From assembly GCA_021810805.1 (NCBI GenBank), contig JAJZHW010000006.1, positions 1 through 64,000 of the forward strand: 64,000 nt of DNA, given 5' to 3'. Position 1 is the first letter of the stretch, and each line of letters starts with the position of its first letter. This stretch comes from Nitrospirota bacterium. GTDB lineage: Bacteria; Nitrospirota; Leptospirillia; Leptospirillales; Leptospirillaceae. The translations under genes and the position numbers were made by a program. This document shows positions 31,320-41,063 of the stretch, piece after piece. The notes under the pieces are model-generated. The model was not told the DNA's origin. It ran no database searches and saw only the letters and a program-made list of their open reading frames with translations.

Positions 31320-34300
31320 TTGGATACAGAACCGGAAGCGGCAGCGCGGAGACGGCGCGGGAGAGAGCTCCTGACAAACGACGCCTCGTTCTTTCTCTCC
31401 CTGAGCCAGGACGGGCTGCACATCATCGATGCCGAAGGGTATGTCACTCTCGTCGGCGACTCCTTTTGCCGGATGCTGGGCTACACCCGGGACGAGATGG
31501 AAGGGATGCACGTCTCCGCATGGGACGCCCGGTACTCCGGCGAGAGATTGGACCAAGTCGTCCAGTCGGTGTTCAACACCCCCTCCGGAGAGATGCGCCG
31601 CTTCGAGACCCTCCACCGGAAAAAGGACGGCACCGTTTTCCCCGTCGAGATCACCGCCACCCCCTTTGAGATCGAAGGAAGCCGCTTCTCCTTCAACTCC
31701 TCCCGGGACATCTCGTTTCGCGTCGCGCAAAACCGGGAGATTCTCGCCCTCAAGGAAGACCTCGAGGGAACCCTTGAGGCCCTCCCCGACCTGCTCTTCG
31801 AGATCGACGAGGAGGGGCGCTTTCGTGGATTCCACGCCGGCCCCCAATCGCTCCTTGTGGCCCCCCCCGGAGCCTTTCTCGGAAAAACCCTCGAGGAGGT
31901 TCTCCCCCCGGAAGTCGCCGATCTTGGCAGACGTCTGATCCTCGAGACAAAAGAAAGGGGACGCGCCACCGGCTCCTATCGGATGGACTTGCCGGCCGGA
32001 ACCCACCACTTCGAGATTCGGGCGATGCTCAAGAAGACCTCCCGACCCGAGACGGGGGAGCAGACGCGCTATCTCTTTCTCTCCCGGGACGTCACCGACA
32101 GGGTCGCCGCCCGCAAGCAGCTGGAGGACCTTCTCGAAGCCACGTCATATCTGGCCCGGGCCAACCAGCTTCTTTCCCGACAGATCGACCCCGACGAGGC
32201 GATCCGAACCTTTCTCTCCCAGGCGACAGAGGGCGAGGGATTTTCCCTGGCGGCCATTTTGGACATTGGCCCCGGAGGGGGGGTGATTCTCCGCGAGGCG
32301 ACGGGGATCGACCCGGCAATCGCCGCCCGCCTTCCCGAACTCTTCCCCTCCCCGATCCCGGAAAACTGGCCTTCCCAATCTTCCCTCACCAACGGAGACC
32401 CTCCCTTTGGGGGAATTTCCCCCATTCCTGCCCATCCCCTTCTCGAGACACTGAAGGGACTCGGCACGAAATCTCTGGCGGCTCTTCCCCTCCCACGGGA
32501 AGAGGGTCTCTTTGGCATTTTGCTTCTGGGAGATTCCCTTCCCGAGAGCTTTTCTCCGGAGAGGCTCACCGTTCTGGGAGAGCTGGCGCGGGATCTCGCC
32601 CGGGGGTTGGAGCAGATCAAGGCCAGAGAGAGAGAGCAACACCTTCTGGCCGTCCGGGAAGCCATCCTCCAAAGCACCCTTTCGGGAATCGCCCTTTTGA
32701 AAGACAGAAAGATCGTCCTGGCCAACAGGCGACTGGCCTCGATGCTGGGGTACGACAGCCCCCGGGAGCTCGAGGGCCAGCCCACCCGCATCGTCTACTT
32801 CGACGACGAGGAGCACCGAGAGGCCGGAGAGCTGATCTATCCCCGGATTTTCACCTCGGGAGAGGTGCGCATCGACGATCTCCGGGCGAAAAGAAAGGAC
32901 GGATCCCTCCTCTGGCTCGACACCTCCACCGTCCATGTGCCGGTGGGGAAGGACTCCCTCGTTCTGGTCACCCTCCACGACGTCACCGAACGCCATCTTC
33001 AAGCCGATCGTCTCGCCCGCCTGACCTCTTTCAATGCCCTCCTCGCCCGCGCCTCCGAGATTCTTGCAACGGCCCCCGACGAGCTCTCTCTACTCAAGGA
33101 TCTCACATCCCTCGCTCTCGAAAAGACGGGGATGGACCTGGCCTGGATCGGCTCTCCCGGGAAGGACGGGGATGTCATCTTTCATGCAGTCGCTGGCGAC
33201 GAGTCGATCCTGAAGGAGTTTGGCTCCATCTCCTCCCGGTCCGACTCTCCCAACGGTCAGGGTCCGGCCGCCCGGGCCTGGCGCACAAAAACTTCTCAAT
33301 ACGAAGAAGACTTCGCCAGGGCGGCAAGAAAAATCCCCGCTCCCTCCGGACCCGTCTGGCTCCAGGTCGCCAGACGGCACGGGATCCAGAGCGTGGCCGC
33401 ACTTCCGATCTTCCGGGACGGGGCGCTCTGGGGCATCCTCACCCTCTACCACCGGGAGAGGAACCTCTTCGACGCCGAATTCCGCGAGATTCTCGAGGAG
33501 CTGGCCCGCTCCGTCTCCCGGGGACTCGACCGCATGGATCTTCTCCTCCGGGAGCGCTCCCTGGCCCAGAGGCAGAAGACCCTCCTCGACACGACCAGCG
33601 CCGGAATCGCCATGATCAGGGACCGGAAGATCTCCTACGTGAACCCTCAATTTCTCTCCTTCTTCGGCTACGACTCTGCCGCGCCTCTCCTGGGACAGTC
33701 CACCCGAGTCCTCTACCCCGACGAGGAGGAGTATCGAAGGCTCGGGAGCTTCTACCCGAAGCTCGACACGCAAACGACCTTCGAGGTTTCCGAGGTCCGA
33801 TACCGGCGAAGCGATGGATCGATCTTCTACGGCGACCTGACGGCCGGACGCCTCCCGGAGCCGGGCGATCCTCGAAGCTCCACCCTCATCGTCACCGTTC
33901 ACGACGTGACGGAACGCCGGAGTCAGCTCCAACGGATCGCCCGGCTCTCCTCCTTCCGGGAGATCAGGGCCCGGGTGGGCCAGGCCCTGGCCTCCTCCGA
34001 CACGGAAGAGAGTCTTTTTCAGGAGGTGTGCGACCGGATCGTCTCCACCGGAGAGGTCTCCCTGGCCTGGATCGGTCGCCCCGACGACCGAGGCATCATC
34101 ACCTATCTGGGCAAGGCGGGAGAGACATCTTTCCTCGAAAATCTCGACATCTCGGTCCTCCCCTCCCATATCTCAGGACAGGGAAGCGTCGGCCGCTGCT
34201 TCCGGACAGGACTCCCCCTCTTCAATGCCGACATTCGGGCCAACGCGGCCGCGACCCCCTGGAAGGATCGGGTGACGCGCTTCGGGTTCTGGAACGTGTC

Positions 34301-37300
34301 CACGCTGCCGATCTTTCGCGGAGGAAAGGTCTTCGGGGTCTTCACCCTCTATCTGGGCGCCCCCGCCACCTTCGACTCGGACCTCCAGGAGCTCCTTCGG
34401 GAGATGGCGGACAATATCGGGGAGGGACTGGACCGCCTGGATGTCCGCCGGGAAAAAAAACTACTGGGAGAGGCTGTTTCTGCCGCCGGGGAAGGGATCA
34501 TGGTCCTGGGCCCGGATCGGGTCGTGACCTTTGCCAACGAGGCGGCCGCCCATCTTCTGGAGCGTCCTCGAGAGACGCTCGACGGCTCCCTCTTCCCCTT
34601 CCCCACCGAAGATCGTGTCGTCCGCAACGGCGAGCGACGGGTTCTGGAGGCGCTCGAAAGGTCCGAACCCTTTCAGGGGGAGGTCGAGATCGCCCGACGC
34701 GGAGGCGGCTCCCGATGGGTCCTTCTGGGGCTCACCCCCACGCTCGACAGGAAGGGGCGGGCGACCCACTTCATCCTGGTCCTCCGGGACATCACCGAGA
34801 TCATCGATCTGACGAAGCGCTTCGAACACGAGGCTCTCCACGACAGCCTCACCGCCCTTCCCAACAGACGGGCCCTGGAAGCCAGCCTCGAACGGTCGCT
34901 GTCCCGGGCCGACCGGACTAAAACCCCTCTGGCCGTGGCCATCATCGACCTCGACGACTTCAAACCGATCAACGACACCTTTGGCCATGCCGCCGGGGAT
35001 GTCCTCCTGCGGGAGATCGCCCGACGCTTCACCGGCTCCCTTCGGGGGGGAGACTTTCTCGCGCGCATCGGCGGAGACGAGTTTGCCCTCGTCCTCGACC
35101 TGAAACCCGACCTTCCCCTGGAGGATCAGATCTCCTCCTTCGCCGCCCGGATCCATCAGGCCGTGGAGTCCCCTTTCGAGGTGGAGGCCGGGCAGCGCGC
35201 CACGGTGGCCATGAGCATGGGGGTCGCCTTCTTCCCCCGGGACGGAGAAAGTCCGGATGCCCTGTTGCGACAGGCCGACCAGGCCCTCTATCAGGCCAAG
35301 GGACGGAAGATGGCCCGGGAGCGATGGTGGAAAACGGAACGATCCTCCGACTCGCCCCGGGAAGCGGAGATCGACGACCTCTTCGGAGAGAATGCCCGAC
35401 GCCTTCTGGAGACACACCGCGAGGCCCTGGCGGAGGTCGCCCGGGACTTCGCGCGGGTCTTCTACACCCATCTCGGTGAGAACGCCCCGGACCAGGAGGT
35501 TTTAAACGCCCTCACCTCTGAAGAAATGGCCCGGCTCGAAGAATCCCAACGAAATCATCTTGTGGCCCTTCTCTCCCCCGAGTCCACCCGGGAGTCCCTG
35601 AGGCTTCGCTCCGAACGGGCCGGAGAGATCCATGCCCTCTGCGGGGTGGAGACCTCCCGCATTCTTCATGCAGAAAACACCTATGCCGACCTTCTGGTCG
35701 AGAAGGTTGCCCGCATCCTGTACTCCCCCTCGGAGCGCCACGGGATCCTTCGGATCGCGGAAGGCCGCCTGCGCGCCGACATCGAAATCCAGCTCCGCGT
35801 TCAGTCAGGCATCGTCGAATCCTACCTGGGCGCCCTCTTTTTAAGCTCCCCTCCTCCGGACACCTCCTGGAAGGAGTCCCTCCGGCTTTTCCTTGCCTCC
35901 CTCGAAGCCCTCCCGGGCATCCGGGGAACGCTGATCATTCGTCCCGACAGCGAGGGGATCTACCGGGCCGAAGCGGGACCCGCCCTTGCCGAGACGGCCT
36001 TTCTGGCGGATCTCCAACACCACCTCTCGAGCCGGAAGCCGGACGACCCCCTCGAGGAACGTGCGATCTCCGCCTTCGAGACCCACGAGATTGCCACACT
36101 GGTCTCGGCCCACCGGATCAAGAACGAAAGGCTAAGGACGATCCTTCAGTCCGGAGGGGTGCGCTCCGCCCTGCACATCCCCATTCTCGACACCCTGGGA
36201 CGCACCAGTCTTCTCATCAGCCTTCTGGGAGCCTACCCCCATCAGTTCGAATCCCGATGGACCCGCCTCTTCGCCCAGGGGATCAGCGCCCGGATCAGCC
36301 GCATCACCCGGGAAGACGACCTCACCCTCCCCGCCGTCGACGAGGCCACGGCCCGCGCCTACCGGACCGAACTCTTCTCCGGAGGGCTTCACGTCTTCTA
36401 CCAGCCCGTGGTCAACCTTCTCACCGGGACCACCGACAAGTTCGAAGCCCTGGCCCGACTGGTCCTCACCGACGGGACTGTCGTCCCTCCCAGCCTCTTT
36501 CTTCCCATCCTGGGGCGCCCGGAGCAGGACCGGCTCTTCCGCTCCGTTCTCGACCGGGGGCTCGACTTCATCGCCACCCAAAGACAGCTGGGGAGAGATC
36601 TGTCCCTTTCGGTCAACCTTCCTCCGGAGACCCTGCGAAACACGGACTGTCCGCTCTGGGTTTCGGAGTCCCTGACCCGATTCGGCCTCCCTCCCTCCGC
36701 CCTGACCCTCGAGATCCTTGAAAACGAAAAGATCCTCCACCCGGATCAGTTCGCCGCGATCCGGACCCTCTCGAAGACCGGAGTCCGGCTCTCCATGGAC
36801 GATCTCGGCTCGGGCTACTCGAGCCTCGAGCGTCTCTCCACGCTCCCCTTCAGCATCATCAAGATCGACCAGAACCTCGTCCTGCGCATCCGTCAATCTC
36901 CCACAGAGGTCCTGGGACTGGTCTCCACCCTTCTTCAGCTGGGACGGGAGCTCTCCCAGGAGGTGGTGGTGGAGGGGCTTGAGGACTTCGGAATGGTGGA
37001 GGCCATGTCCATTCTGGGGATCCCGTTGGGACAGGGGTACGCGCTGGCGCGCCCCATGCCCTCGGAGAGGGCCCTCACCTTTCTCGACGCTCCCCCTCCG
37101 GCCATCAGACAGGACAGGATTGCCACCTGGCTGGGGGCACTGACGACCCATTGGAAGATCATGAGGGACTATACGAACCACGGGAAGAAGGTAGGATCCT
37201 TCTCCGCCTGTCCCCTGACGGAGTTTCTGGCGGAGAGGGCCCCGGAGGCGGAGGAGGTACGGGAGTGGCACCGGGAGTTCCATCGGAGGAGTTTGCATCG

Positions 37301-37454
37301 GAGCACGGTCAGCGCCCATCTGCTCGAATGGCTGTCTCAGAAAGTCAGAGAGGAAGGGACGGCCGGGGAGCCCCCCCGGAAAAAATCGAAGAAAAGGACC
37401 CCCAGACCGCCGGGAACGAGCCGGCAGCGCACCAAAAAAGGAGACCCTTCATGA
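31320..37454 (+). CDS. Giant PAS/GAF-GGDEF-globin-EAL sensor protein (2044 residues)
   Basis: Soluble multidomain c-di-GMP protein. Order by inspection: two PAS domains (about 20-265), then alternating GAF and PAS (GAF 280-445, PAS 450-565, GAF 575-740, PAS 745-865, GAF 880-1040, PAS 1045-1170), GGDEF (motif IGGDEF near 1250, RGGD inhibitory site present), a sensor-globin region (about 1365-1510) with His1438 in GEIHALCGV as likely proximal haem ligand, a further GAF-like region (about 1535-1680), an EAL domain (E1709) keeping MDDLGSGYSS, IKID, VEGLE and QGY, and a C-terminal CZB-like zinc domain with His1944, Cys1964, His1984 and His1988. Both enzymes look competent. The globin suggests oxygen or redox input. 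TTG start; its stop overlaps the ferredoxin gene. Confidence 0.88.
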   Translation: MDTEPEAAARRRRGRELLTNDASFFLSLSQDGLHIIDAEGYVTLVGDSFCRMLGYTRDEMEGMHVSAWDARYSGERLDQVVQSVFNTPSGEMRRFETLHRKKDGTVFPVEITATPFEIEGSRFSFNSSRDISFRVAQNREILALKEDLEGTLEALPDLLFEIDEEGRFRGFHAGPQSLLVAPPGAFLGKTLEEVLPPEVADLGRRLILETKERGRATGSYRMDLPAGTHHFEIRAMLKKTSRPETGEQTRYLFLSRDVTDRVAARKQLEDLLEATSYLARANQLLSRQIDPDEAIRTFLSQATEGEGFSLAAILDIGPGGGVILREATGIDPAIAARLPELFPSPIPENWPSQSSLTNGDPPFGGISPIPAHPLLETLKGLGTKSLAALPLPREEGLFGILLLGDSLPESFSPERLTVLGELARDLARGLEQIKAREREQHLLAVREAILQSTLSGIALLKDRKIVLANRRLASMLGYDSPRELEGQPTRIVYFDDEEHREAGELIYPRIFTSGEVRIDDLRAKRKDGSLLWLDTSTVHVPVGKDSLVLVTLHDVTERHLQADRLARLTSFNALLARASEILATAPDELSLLKDLTSLALEKTGMDLAWIGSPGKDGDVIFHAVAGDESILKEFGSISSRSDSPNGQGPAARAWRTKTSQYEEDFARAARKIPAPSGPVWLQVARRHGIQSVAALPIFRDGALWGILTLYHRERNLFDAEFREILEELARSVSRGLDRMDLLLRERSLAQRQKTLLDTTSAGIAMIRDRKISYVNPQFLSFFGYDSAAPLLGQSTRVLYPDEEEYRRLGSFYPKLDTQTTFEVSEVRYRRSDGSIFYGDLTAGRLPEPGDPRSSTLIVTVHDVTERRSQLQRIARLSSFREIRARVGQALASSDTEESLFQEVCDRIVSTGEVSLAWIGRPDDRGIITYLGKAGETSFLENLDISVLPSHISGQGSVGRCFRTGLPLFNADIRANAAATPWKDRVTRFGFWNVSTLPIFRGGKVFGVFTLYLGAPATFDSDLQELLREMADNIGEGLDRLDVRREKKLLGEAVSAAGEGIMVLGPDRVVTFANEAAAHLLERPRETLDGSLFPFPTEDRVVRNGERRVLEALERSEPFQGEVEIARRGGGSRWVLLGLTPTLDRKGRATHFILVLRDITEIIDLTKRFEHEALHDSLTALPNRRALEASLERSLSRADRTKTPLAVAIIDLDDFKPINDTFGHAAGDVLLREIARRFTGSLRGGDFLARIGGDEFALVLDLKPDLPLEDQISSFAARIHQAVESPFEVEAGQRATVAMSMGVAFFPRDGESPDALLRQADQALYQAKGRKMARERWWKTERSSDSPREAEIDDLFGENARRLLETHREALAEVARDFARVFYTHLGENAPDQEVLNALTSEEMARLEESQRNHLVALLSPESTRESLRLRSERAGEIHALCGVETSRILHAENTYADLLVEKVARILYSPSERHGILRIAEGRLRADIEIQLRVQSGIVESYLGALFLSSPPPDTSWKESLRLFLASLEALPGIRGTLIIRPDSEGIYRAEAGPALAETAFLADLQHHLSSRKPDDPLEERAISAFETHEIATLVSAHRIKNERLRTILQSGGVRSALHIPILDTLGRTSLLISLLGAYPHQFESRWTRLFAQGISARISRITREDDLTLPAVDEATARAYRTELFSGGLHVFYQPVVNLLTGTTDKFEALARLVLTDGTVVPPSLFLPILGRPEQDRLFRSVLDRGLDFIATQRQLGRDLSLSVNLPPETLRNTDCPLWVSESLTRFGLPPSALTLEILENEKILHPDQFAAIRTLSKTGVRLSMDDLGSGYSSLERLSTLPFSIIKIDQNLVLRIRQSPTEVLGLVSTLLQLGRELSQEVVVEGLEDFGMVEAMSILGIPLGQGYALARPMPSERALTFLDAPPPAIRQDRIATWLGALTTHWKIMRDYTNHGKKVGSFSACPLTEFLAERAPEAEEVREWHREFHRRSLHRSTVSAHLLEWLSQKVREEGTAGEPPRKKSKKRTPRPPGTSRQRTKKGDPS

Positions 37455-37795
37455 GCCGCTATCGCGCCCATCTTTTTCTCTGCACCAACGAACGACCCCC
37501 GGATCATCCCCGGGGATCCTGCCGGGCCCGGGGAGCCGAGCCCCTTTTGGAGATCGTCAAGGAAGAGGCGCGCAAGGCCGGAGTCCCGGAGCCCTTCCGG
37601 GCCAACCGCTCCGGATGCCTCGATGCCTGCGAATCGGGTCCGGTACTGGCCGTCTATCCCGACGGGGTTTTCTACACCGTCCGAAGCCGGGAAGAGATCG
37701 CCCGGATCATGACCGAGCACCTGGTGCACGGCAAGGTCGTCACCGAGCTCGCCATTCCCGATCCTCCCCGGCCCGATCCTCCCCGGAAGGGATGA
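37451..37795 (+). CDS. (2Fe-2S) thioredoxin-like ferredoxin
   Basis: 114 residues. Thioredoxin-fold ferredoxin with cysteines in FLCTNERPPDHPRGSC, then RANRSGCLDACESGPVLAVYPDGVFYT, the standard four-cysteine pattern of this family. Likely an electron carrier or redox sensor. A proline-rich tail of about 15 residues follows. Its ATG overlaps the stop of the giant GGDEF-EAL gene (ATGA), so the two are translated together. The frame is open further upstream but that part lies inside the giant gene. Confidence 0.92.
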   Translation: MSRYRAHLFLCTNERPPDHPRGSCRARGAEPLLEIVKEEARKAGVPEPFRANRSGCLDACESGPVLAVYPDGVFYTVRSREEIARIMTEHLVHGKVVTELAIPDPPRPDPPRKG

Positions 37796-37799
37796 CTCC

Positions 37800-38216
37800 T
37801 CACGGAGCCGGACGCCCTGCCCCTTCCCTCCCATCCTTCCGGAAGTGCTTAAGGTAGTCCAGAAGGTTGTCGATGTCGAGGGGGGAGAGGGTCTCTCCCC
37901 ACCCCGGCATGGGGCCCAATCCGTTGGTGATCACATGGAGAAGGTAGGAGTCGGTCACCGTCTTCCAGAAGGCCGGATCGGAAAAGTTTGGAGGCGGGGG
38001 CGAGATCCCGGCGGCGCGGGGGCCCCTGCCGTCTCCCCGTTGGCCATGGCAGGCGATGCAGTGGTTGTTGTAGAGAACGGCCCCGGCTCCGACCTCGGCC
38101 TCGGCCACCCCCGCCCCGCCCAAAGAAAGGATCAGGACAAGGCCCAGCGCCACTCTCCCTCCCCACAATTTCTTGCCTCCACTGGCCCGATCTCTCCTCT
38201 GCCTCTCGCTCTCCAT
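37800..38216 (-). CDS. Periplasmic class I cytochrome c
   Basis: 138 residues. A signal peptide (ALGLVLILSLGGAGVAEA) is followed by one haem-binding CIACH motif at about residues 53-57 and, near the end, GPMPGWGETLSPLDIDNLLDYLKHF, where Met in GPMPGW is the probable distal ligand. This is the small mono-haem cytochrome fold used in periplasmic electron transfer. The ATG shares one base with the stop of the upstream peptidase-like gene (TAATG). Confidence 0.9.
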   Translation of the reverse strand: MESERQRRDRASGGKKLWGGRVALGLVLILSLGGAGVAEAEVGAGAVLYNNHCIACHGQRGDGRGPRAAGISPPPPNFSDPAFWKTVTDSYLLHVITNGLGPMPGWGETLSPLDIDNLLDYLKHFRKDGREGAGRPAP

Positions 38217-40174
38217 TAGAGTCCCTTCTCTTTCAGGCCCTTCTGGCCCATATGGCGGTTATCGGGAGAACCGGTCCCGCTCCCCTGCCCGGCCGCAGGC
38301 GATGGCGCCTCTCGGGTCCCTTTCAGCCGGAAGACCTGCGGGTGGGGAGGCGGACCCGGCGCATCGGGACGATCGGAGAGGATCACGATCCGGTCGAGGA
38401 CGGTGCCCACCCGCTGAACGACCCACTGATGCCGGACGGTCCGATAGCGCAGGAAGGCGATCCGCGCAAAGGGAATCACCTCCACCGGCAGATCCTCGAG
38501 CTTGCCCGGGGTCGAGGAGATGGCCTGATCCGGATAGGTCGGGAGCTTGTCCCGGGTCTTTCCGAAGAACTCCGAAAGGCGCACGACCCCGCCCCGAAGG
38601 GAAATGCGAAAGTCCTTGAAGCGGTAGTCCCAGACAAGGTAGCGCCGGGTTTTTATCGGAGCCACGGTGGGAAGACCCGCCAGATGGCGGAGGCGGACGG
38701 CCGGAAGCCCGGGAAGGAGGGGGACCGGAAGGGCCTGCCCCAGAAAGGAGGGGAGCGGACGAATCCGCCGGGTCCCCGTCTCCTCTCCCCAGAGTCGGGA
38801 GGCCTCCGACCACCCCGGGAGGGTCTTCACCACACCGAAGCGTTCGGGGGGCACGGGTTCGCCCATCCAAGACAGAACCCCCTGGTCGTAGATCAGGCGA
38901 GGATCAAAGCCGGCCACCTCGGTGGAGCGCTTCCAGCGGGCGATTCCCAGAACCTTGTGGTCGCGCATCCAGAGGCTCAGGGCATAGTCCGCCCCGTACC
39001 AGGGGTTGTCGGGGTTGATGCTGGAGGCCCGGCCGAAAAAGCGGACCGCAGATTTCAGATGTCCCTCCATCAGAGCGATCCGGCCCAAACCGTTCCATGC
39101 CGGGGAGTAGCCGGGGCTCTCCAAGGCGATCCCCCTCCAGATTTCCCGGGCAAAGTCCCGCTCCCAGAGGCGACGGGAGGGATCCCCGAAGGGGGGGCGG
39201 GGGACCGGATCGATGGAGAAGAGGATCGACTCCCGTCCCAGCGCCAGCCTCCTGGCGTAGTCCCGGTAGTAGGCGAGCCCCAGCCAGTAGCGCCCCTCCA
39301 CCGCTCGGGGATGGCTGTCCACATAGGAGACAAGCAGGGGGAGAGCGGCCCCGGGACGGTCTCCCAAAAGGAGGCTCACCCCGTTGTCCAGAAGGGCCGC
39401 ATCCGAAAGGACGGTCGACTTGTTCCTCTCGAGATAGCGAATGGTCTCCTCCCAGCCGGGTCCGTCCCGGAGGATGTCGAAGACGCGCACCGCCTCCACC
39501 GCCCCGGAGTAATGGTACCCCGCCCGCATGAGGATCTCGGCAGCATTGCGGGCCGAACGGTTGCGGCCGCGGAGGAGCTCCGGAAGCCCCGGACGGACCA
39601 ACGTCGTTTTTTCATCGAGAAGGTCGTGGCGGGAGAGAAGGATCGCCACGAGCCCCGCCATGGTGTCGCTGTTTTTGATCATGCCGGAGAAGACGAGTCC
39701 GCGTGTGAGAACCACCGTCTCCCCTCCCAGATAGAAGGCCGCCGGCTTGAGGTCGTCGAGAAGTAGGATGTCGACGGGGAATCCGGGATGGAGGAGAAAG
39801 GGCGTGAGGGAGCGGGCGATGCGGTCGAGGGAGTCCCGGACGGAGCGGTTGTGGACGATCCCGTAGTGGAGCTCGAGATCGCTGGTGACCCGGGAGAGAT
39901 CCTCGCGCTCGCTCTGGATCCGGTCCACCGGCGAGAGCTGAAGGAGCGATCCCCCCTCGGCCGCGGCGGGGCGGGGGGAGGGAAGGGACAGGGATCCGAG
40001 GAGCGCGAAGACGATCGGAAAGAGGAAGGAAAAGACCGGGCGCGTCCCTCCGGAACCTCCCCGGGGGAGGCCTCTCGGAAAAAACGACCTCCGCCCCCCT
40101 CCCCTCCCAGAGGGTTCGTCCCTCAGGGGGGGAGCCGGCGGGTCAGCGCCCCCGGGACTCGAGAATCCGCACAT
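38216..40174 (-). CDS. M48-like peptidase homologue with lost active site, TPR region
   Basis: About 652 residues. A hydrophobic signal or anchor (VFSFLFPIVFALLGSL) precedes a region that follows the M48 layout: LELHYGI, ILLLDDLKPAAFYLGGETVVLTRGLV. Where the HExxH zinc site should be, the sequence reads VAILLSRHD, so protease activity is not expected. The middle holds TPR-like helices (YSPAWNGLGRIALMEGHLKSAVRFFGRASSINPDNPWYG). The C-terminus is unassigned and ends in a disordered tail. The start is uncertain: ATG at 40174 lies inside hldD, and no standard start codon occurs between there and the signal segment. Coupled to the cytochrome gene downstream. Confidence 0.65.
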   Translation of the reverse strand: MCGFSSPGGADPPAPPLRDEPSGRGGGRRSFFPRGLPRGGSGGTRPVFSFLFPIVFALLGSLSLPSPRPAAAEGGSLLQLSPVDRIQSEREDLSRVTSDLELHYGIVHNRSVRDSLDRIARSLTPFLLHPGFPVDILLLDDLKPAAFYLGGETVVLTRGLVFSGMIKNSDTMAGLVAILLSRHDLLDEKTTLVRPGLPELLRGRNRSARNAAEILMRAGYHYSGAVEAVRVFDILRDGPGWEETIRYLERNKSTVLSDAALLDNGVSLLLGDRPGAALPLLVSYVDSHPRAVEGRYWLGLAYYRDYARRLALGRESILFSIDPVPRPPFGDPSRRLWERDFAREIWRGIALESPGYSPAWNGLGRIALMEGHLKSAVRFFGRASSINPDNPWYGADYALSLWMRDHKVLGIARWKRSTEVAGFDPRLIYDQGVLSWMGEPVPPERFGVVKTLPGWSEASRLWGEETGTRRIRPLPSFLGQALPVPLLPGLPAVRLRHLAGLPTVAPIKTRRYLVWDYRFKDFRISLRGGVVRLSEFFGKTRDKLPTYPDQAISSTPGKLEDLPVEVIPFARIAFLRYRTVRHQWVVQRVGTVLDRIVILSDRPDAPGPPPHPQVFRLKGTREAPSPAAGQGSGTGSPDNRHMGQKGLKEKGL

Positions 40175-41063
40175 ACTCCCGGATCCCCTCGACCACGGAG
40201 GTCCGGGGAGAGTAGCCGAAGGCCTCTCCCGCCGCCCGAATGTCCGCATGGGTGTGTTCCTGGTAGAAGTCGTAGGGGTTGTCGAAGTAATCGGTCTTGA
40301 GATCGAGAGTCAGGCTCTCTCGAAGGGTGTCGACAATGGTATTGAAGGTGGTAAAGCTCCCCGACCCCACGTTGAAGCTTCCCGAGCGCCGGGAGGAGAG
40401 GGCCTGGATATTGGCCTCCACCACATCCCCCACATAGACGAAGTCCCGTCCCTGATCCCCCCACTTGAAGATGCGGGGAGCCTTGCCTGCCTTCATCTGC
40501 CGATAGAGCTGGAAGATCATGGAGGCCGCCGCCCCCTTGAAGTCTTCGCCGGGGCCAAAGACATTGAAGTAGCGAAGACCCACGATCGTCCGGGAGTAGC
40601 CCTTGGCCGCCTGGGCGGCGATGTTGTCGAGAACGGCCTTGGAAAAGCCGTAGACATTCATGGGGGCCGGGGTCTGGGTCTCGGTCTGGGGGCTCGGATT
40701 CGCCCCATAGACCCCCGCAGACGAGGCATAGACCACCGGAATGGTGTGGCGCAGGGCGTAGTCGATCACCCGCCGGAAGCCTTCCACATTCCGCTCCATC
40801 ATGAAGCGCTGGTCCATGACGGTGGTGTCGGTGATCGAGGCCTGGTGGAAGACGGCATCGAAGGCCGGCCGCCCGGCAAAGACCGCATTCAGGTCCATCC
40901 GGGAGATCTCCTCGGCATAGAAGTCTCCCCGAAAGCCCACGAGGTTCTTGAAGTGGCCTGAAGAGAGGTCGTCGATGACCGTCACATCGTGGCCATCGGC
41001 CTCGAGCCGCCGCACCAGGTTGGACCCGATGAACCCGGCTCCGCCCGTCACGAGATAGCGCAT
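40143..41063 (-). CDS. hldD: ADP-L-glycero-D-manno-heptose 6-epimerase-like NAD-dependent epimerase
   Basis: 306 residues, extended SDR family. Begins MRYLVTGGAGFIGSNLVRRL. YASSAGVYG, the catalytic MNVYGFSKAVLDN, RYFNVFGPGEDFKGAAASM and RDFVYVGDVVEAN match HldD/RfaD more closely than GalE, as does YDFYQEHTHADIRAAG near the end. HldD makes the heptose used in the LPS inner core, consistent with lpxA in the same genome. It is divergent from rmlD and upstream of the peptidase-like and cytochrome genes. Confidence 0.85.
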   Translation of the reverse strand: MRYLVTGGAGFIGSNLVRRLEADGHDVTVIDDLSSGHFKNLVGFRGDFYAEEISRMDLNAVFAGRPAFDAVFHQASITDTTVMDQRFMMERNVEGFRRVIDYALRHTIPVVYASSAGVYGANPSPQTETQTPAPMNVYGFSKAVLDNIAAQAAKGYSRTIVGLRYFNVFGPGEDFKGAAASMIFQLYRQMKAGKAPRIFKWGDQGRDFVYVGDVVEANIQALSSRRSGSFNVGSGSFTTFNTIVDTLRESLTLDLKTDYFDNPYDFYQEHTHADIRAAGEAFGYSPRTSVVEGIREYVRILESRGR

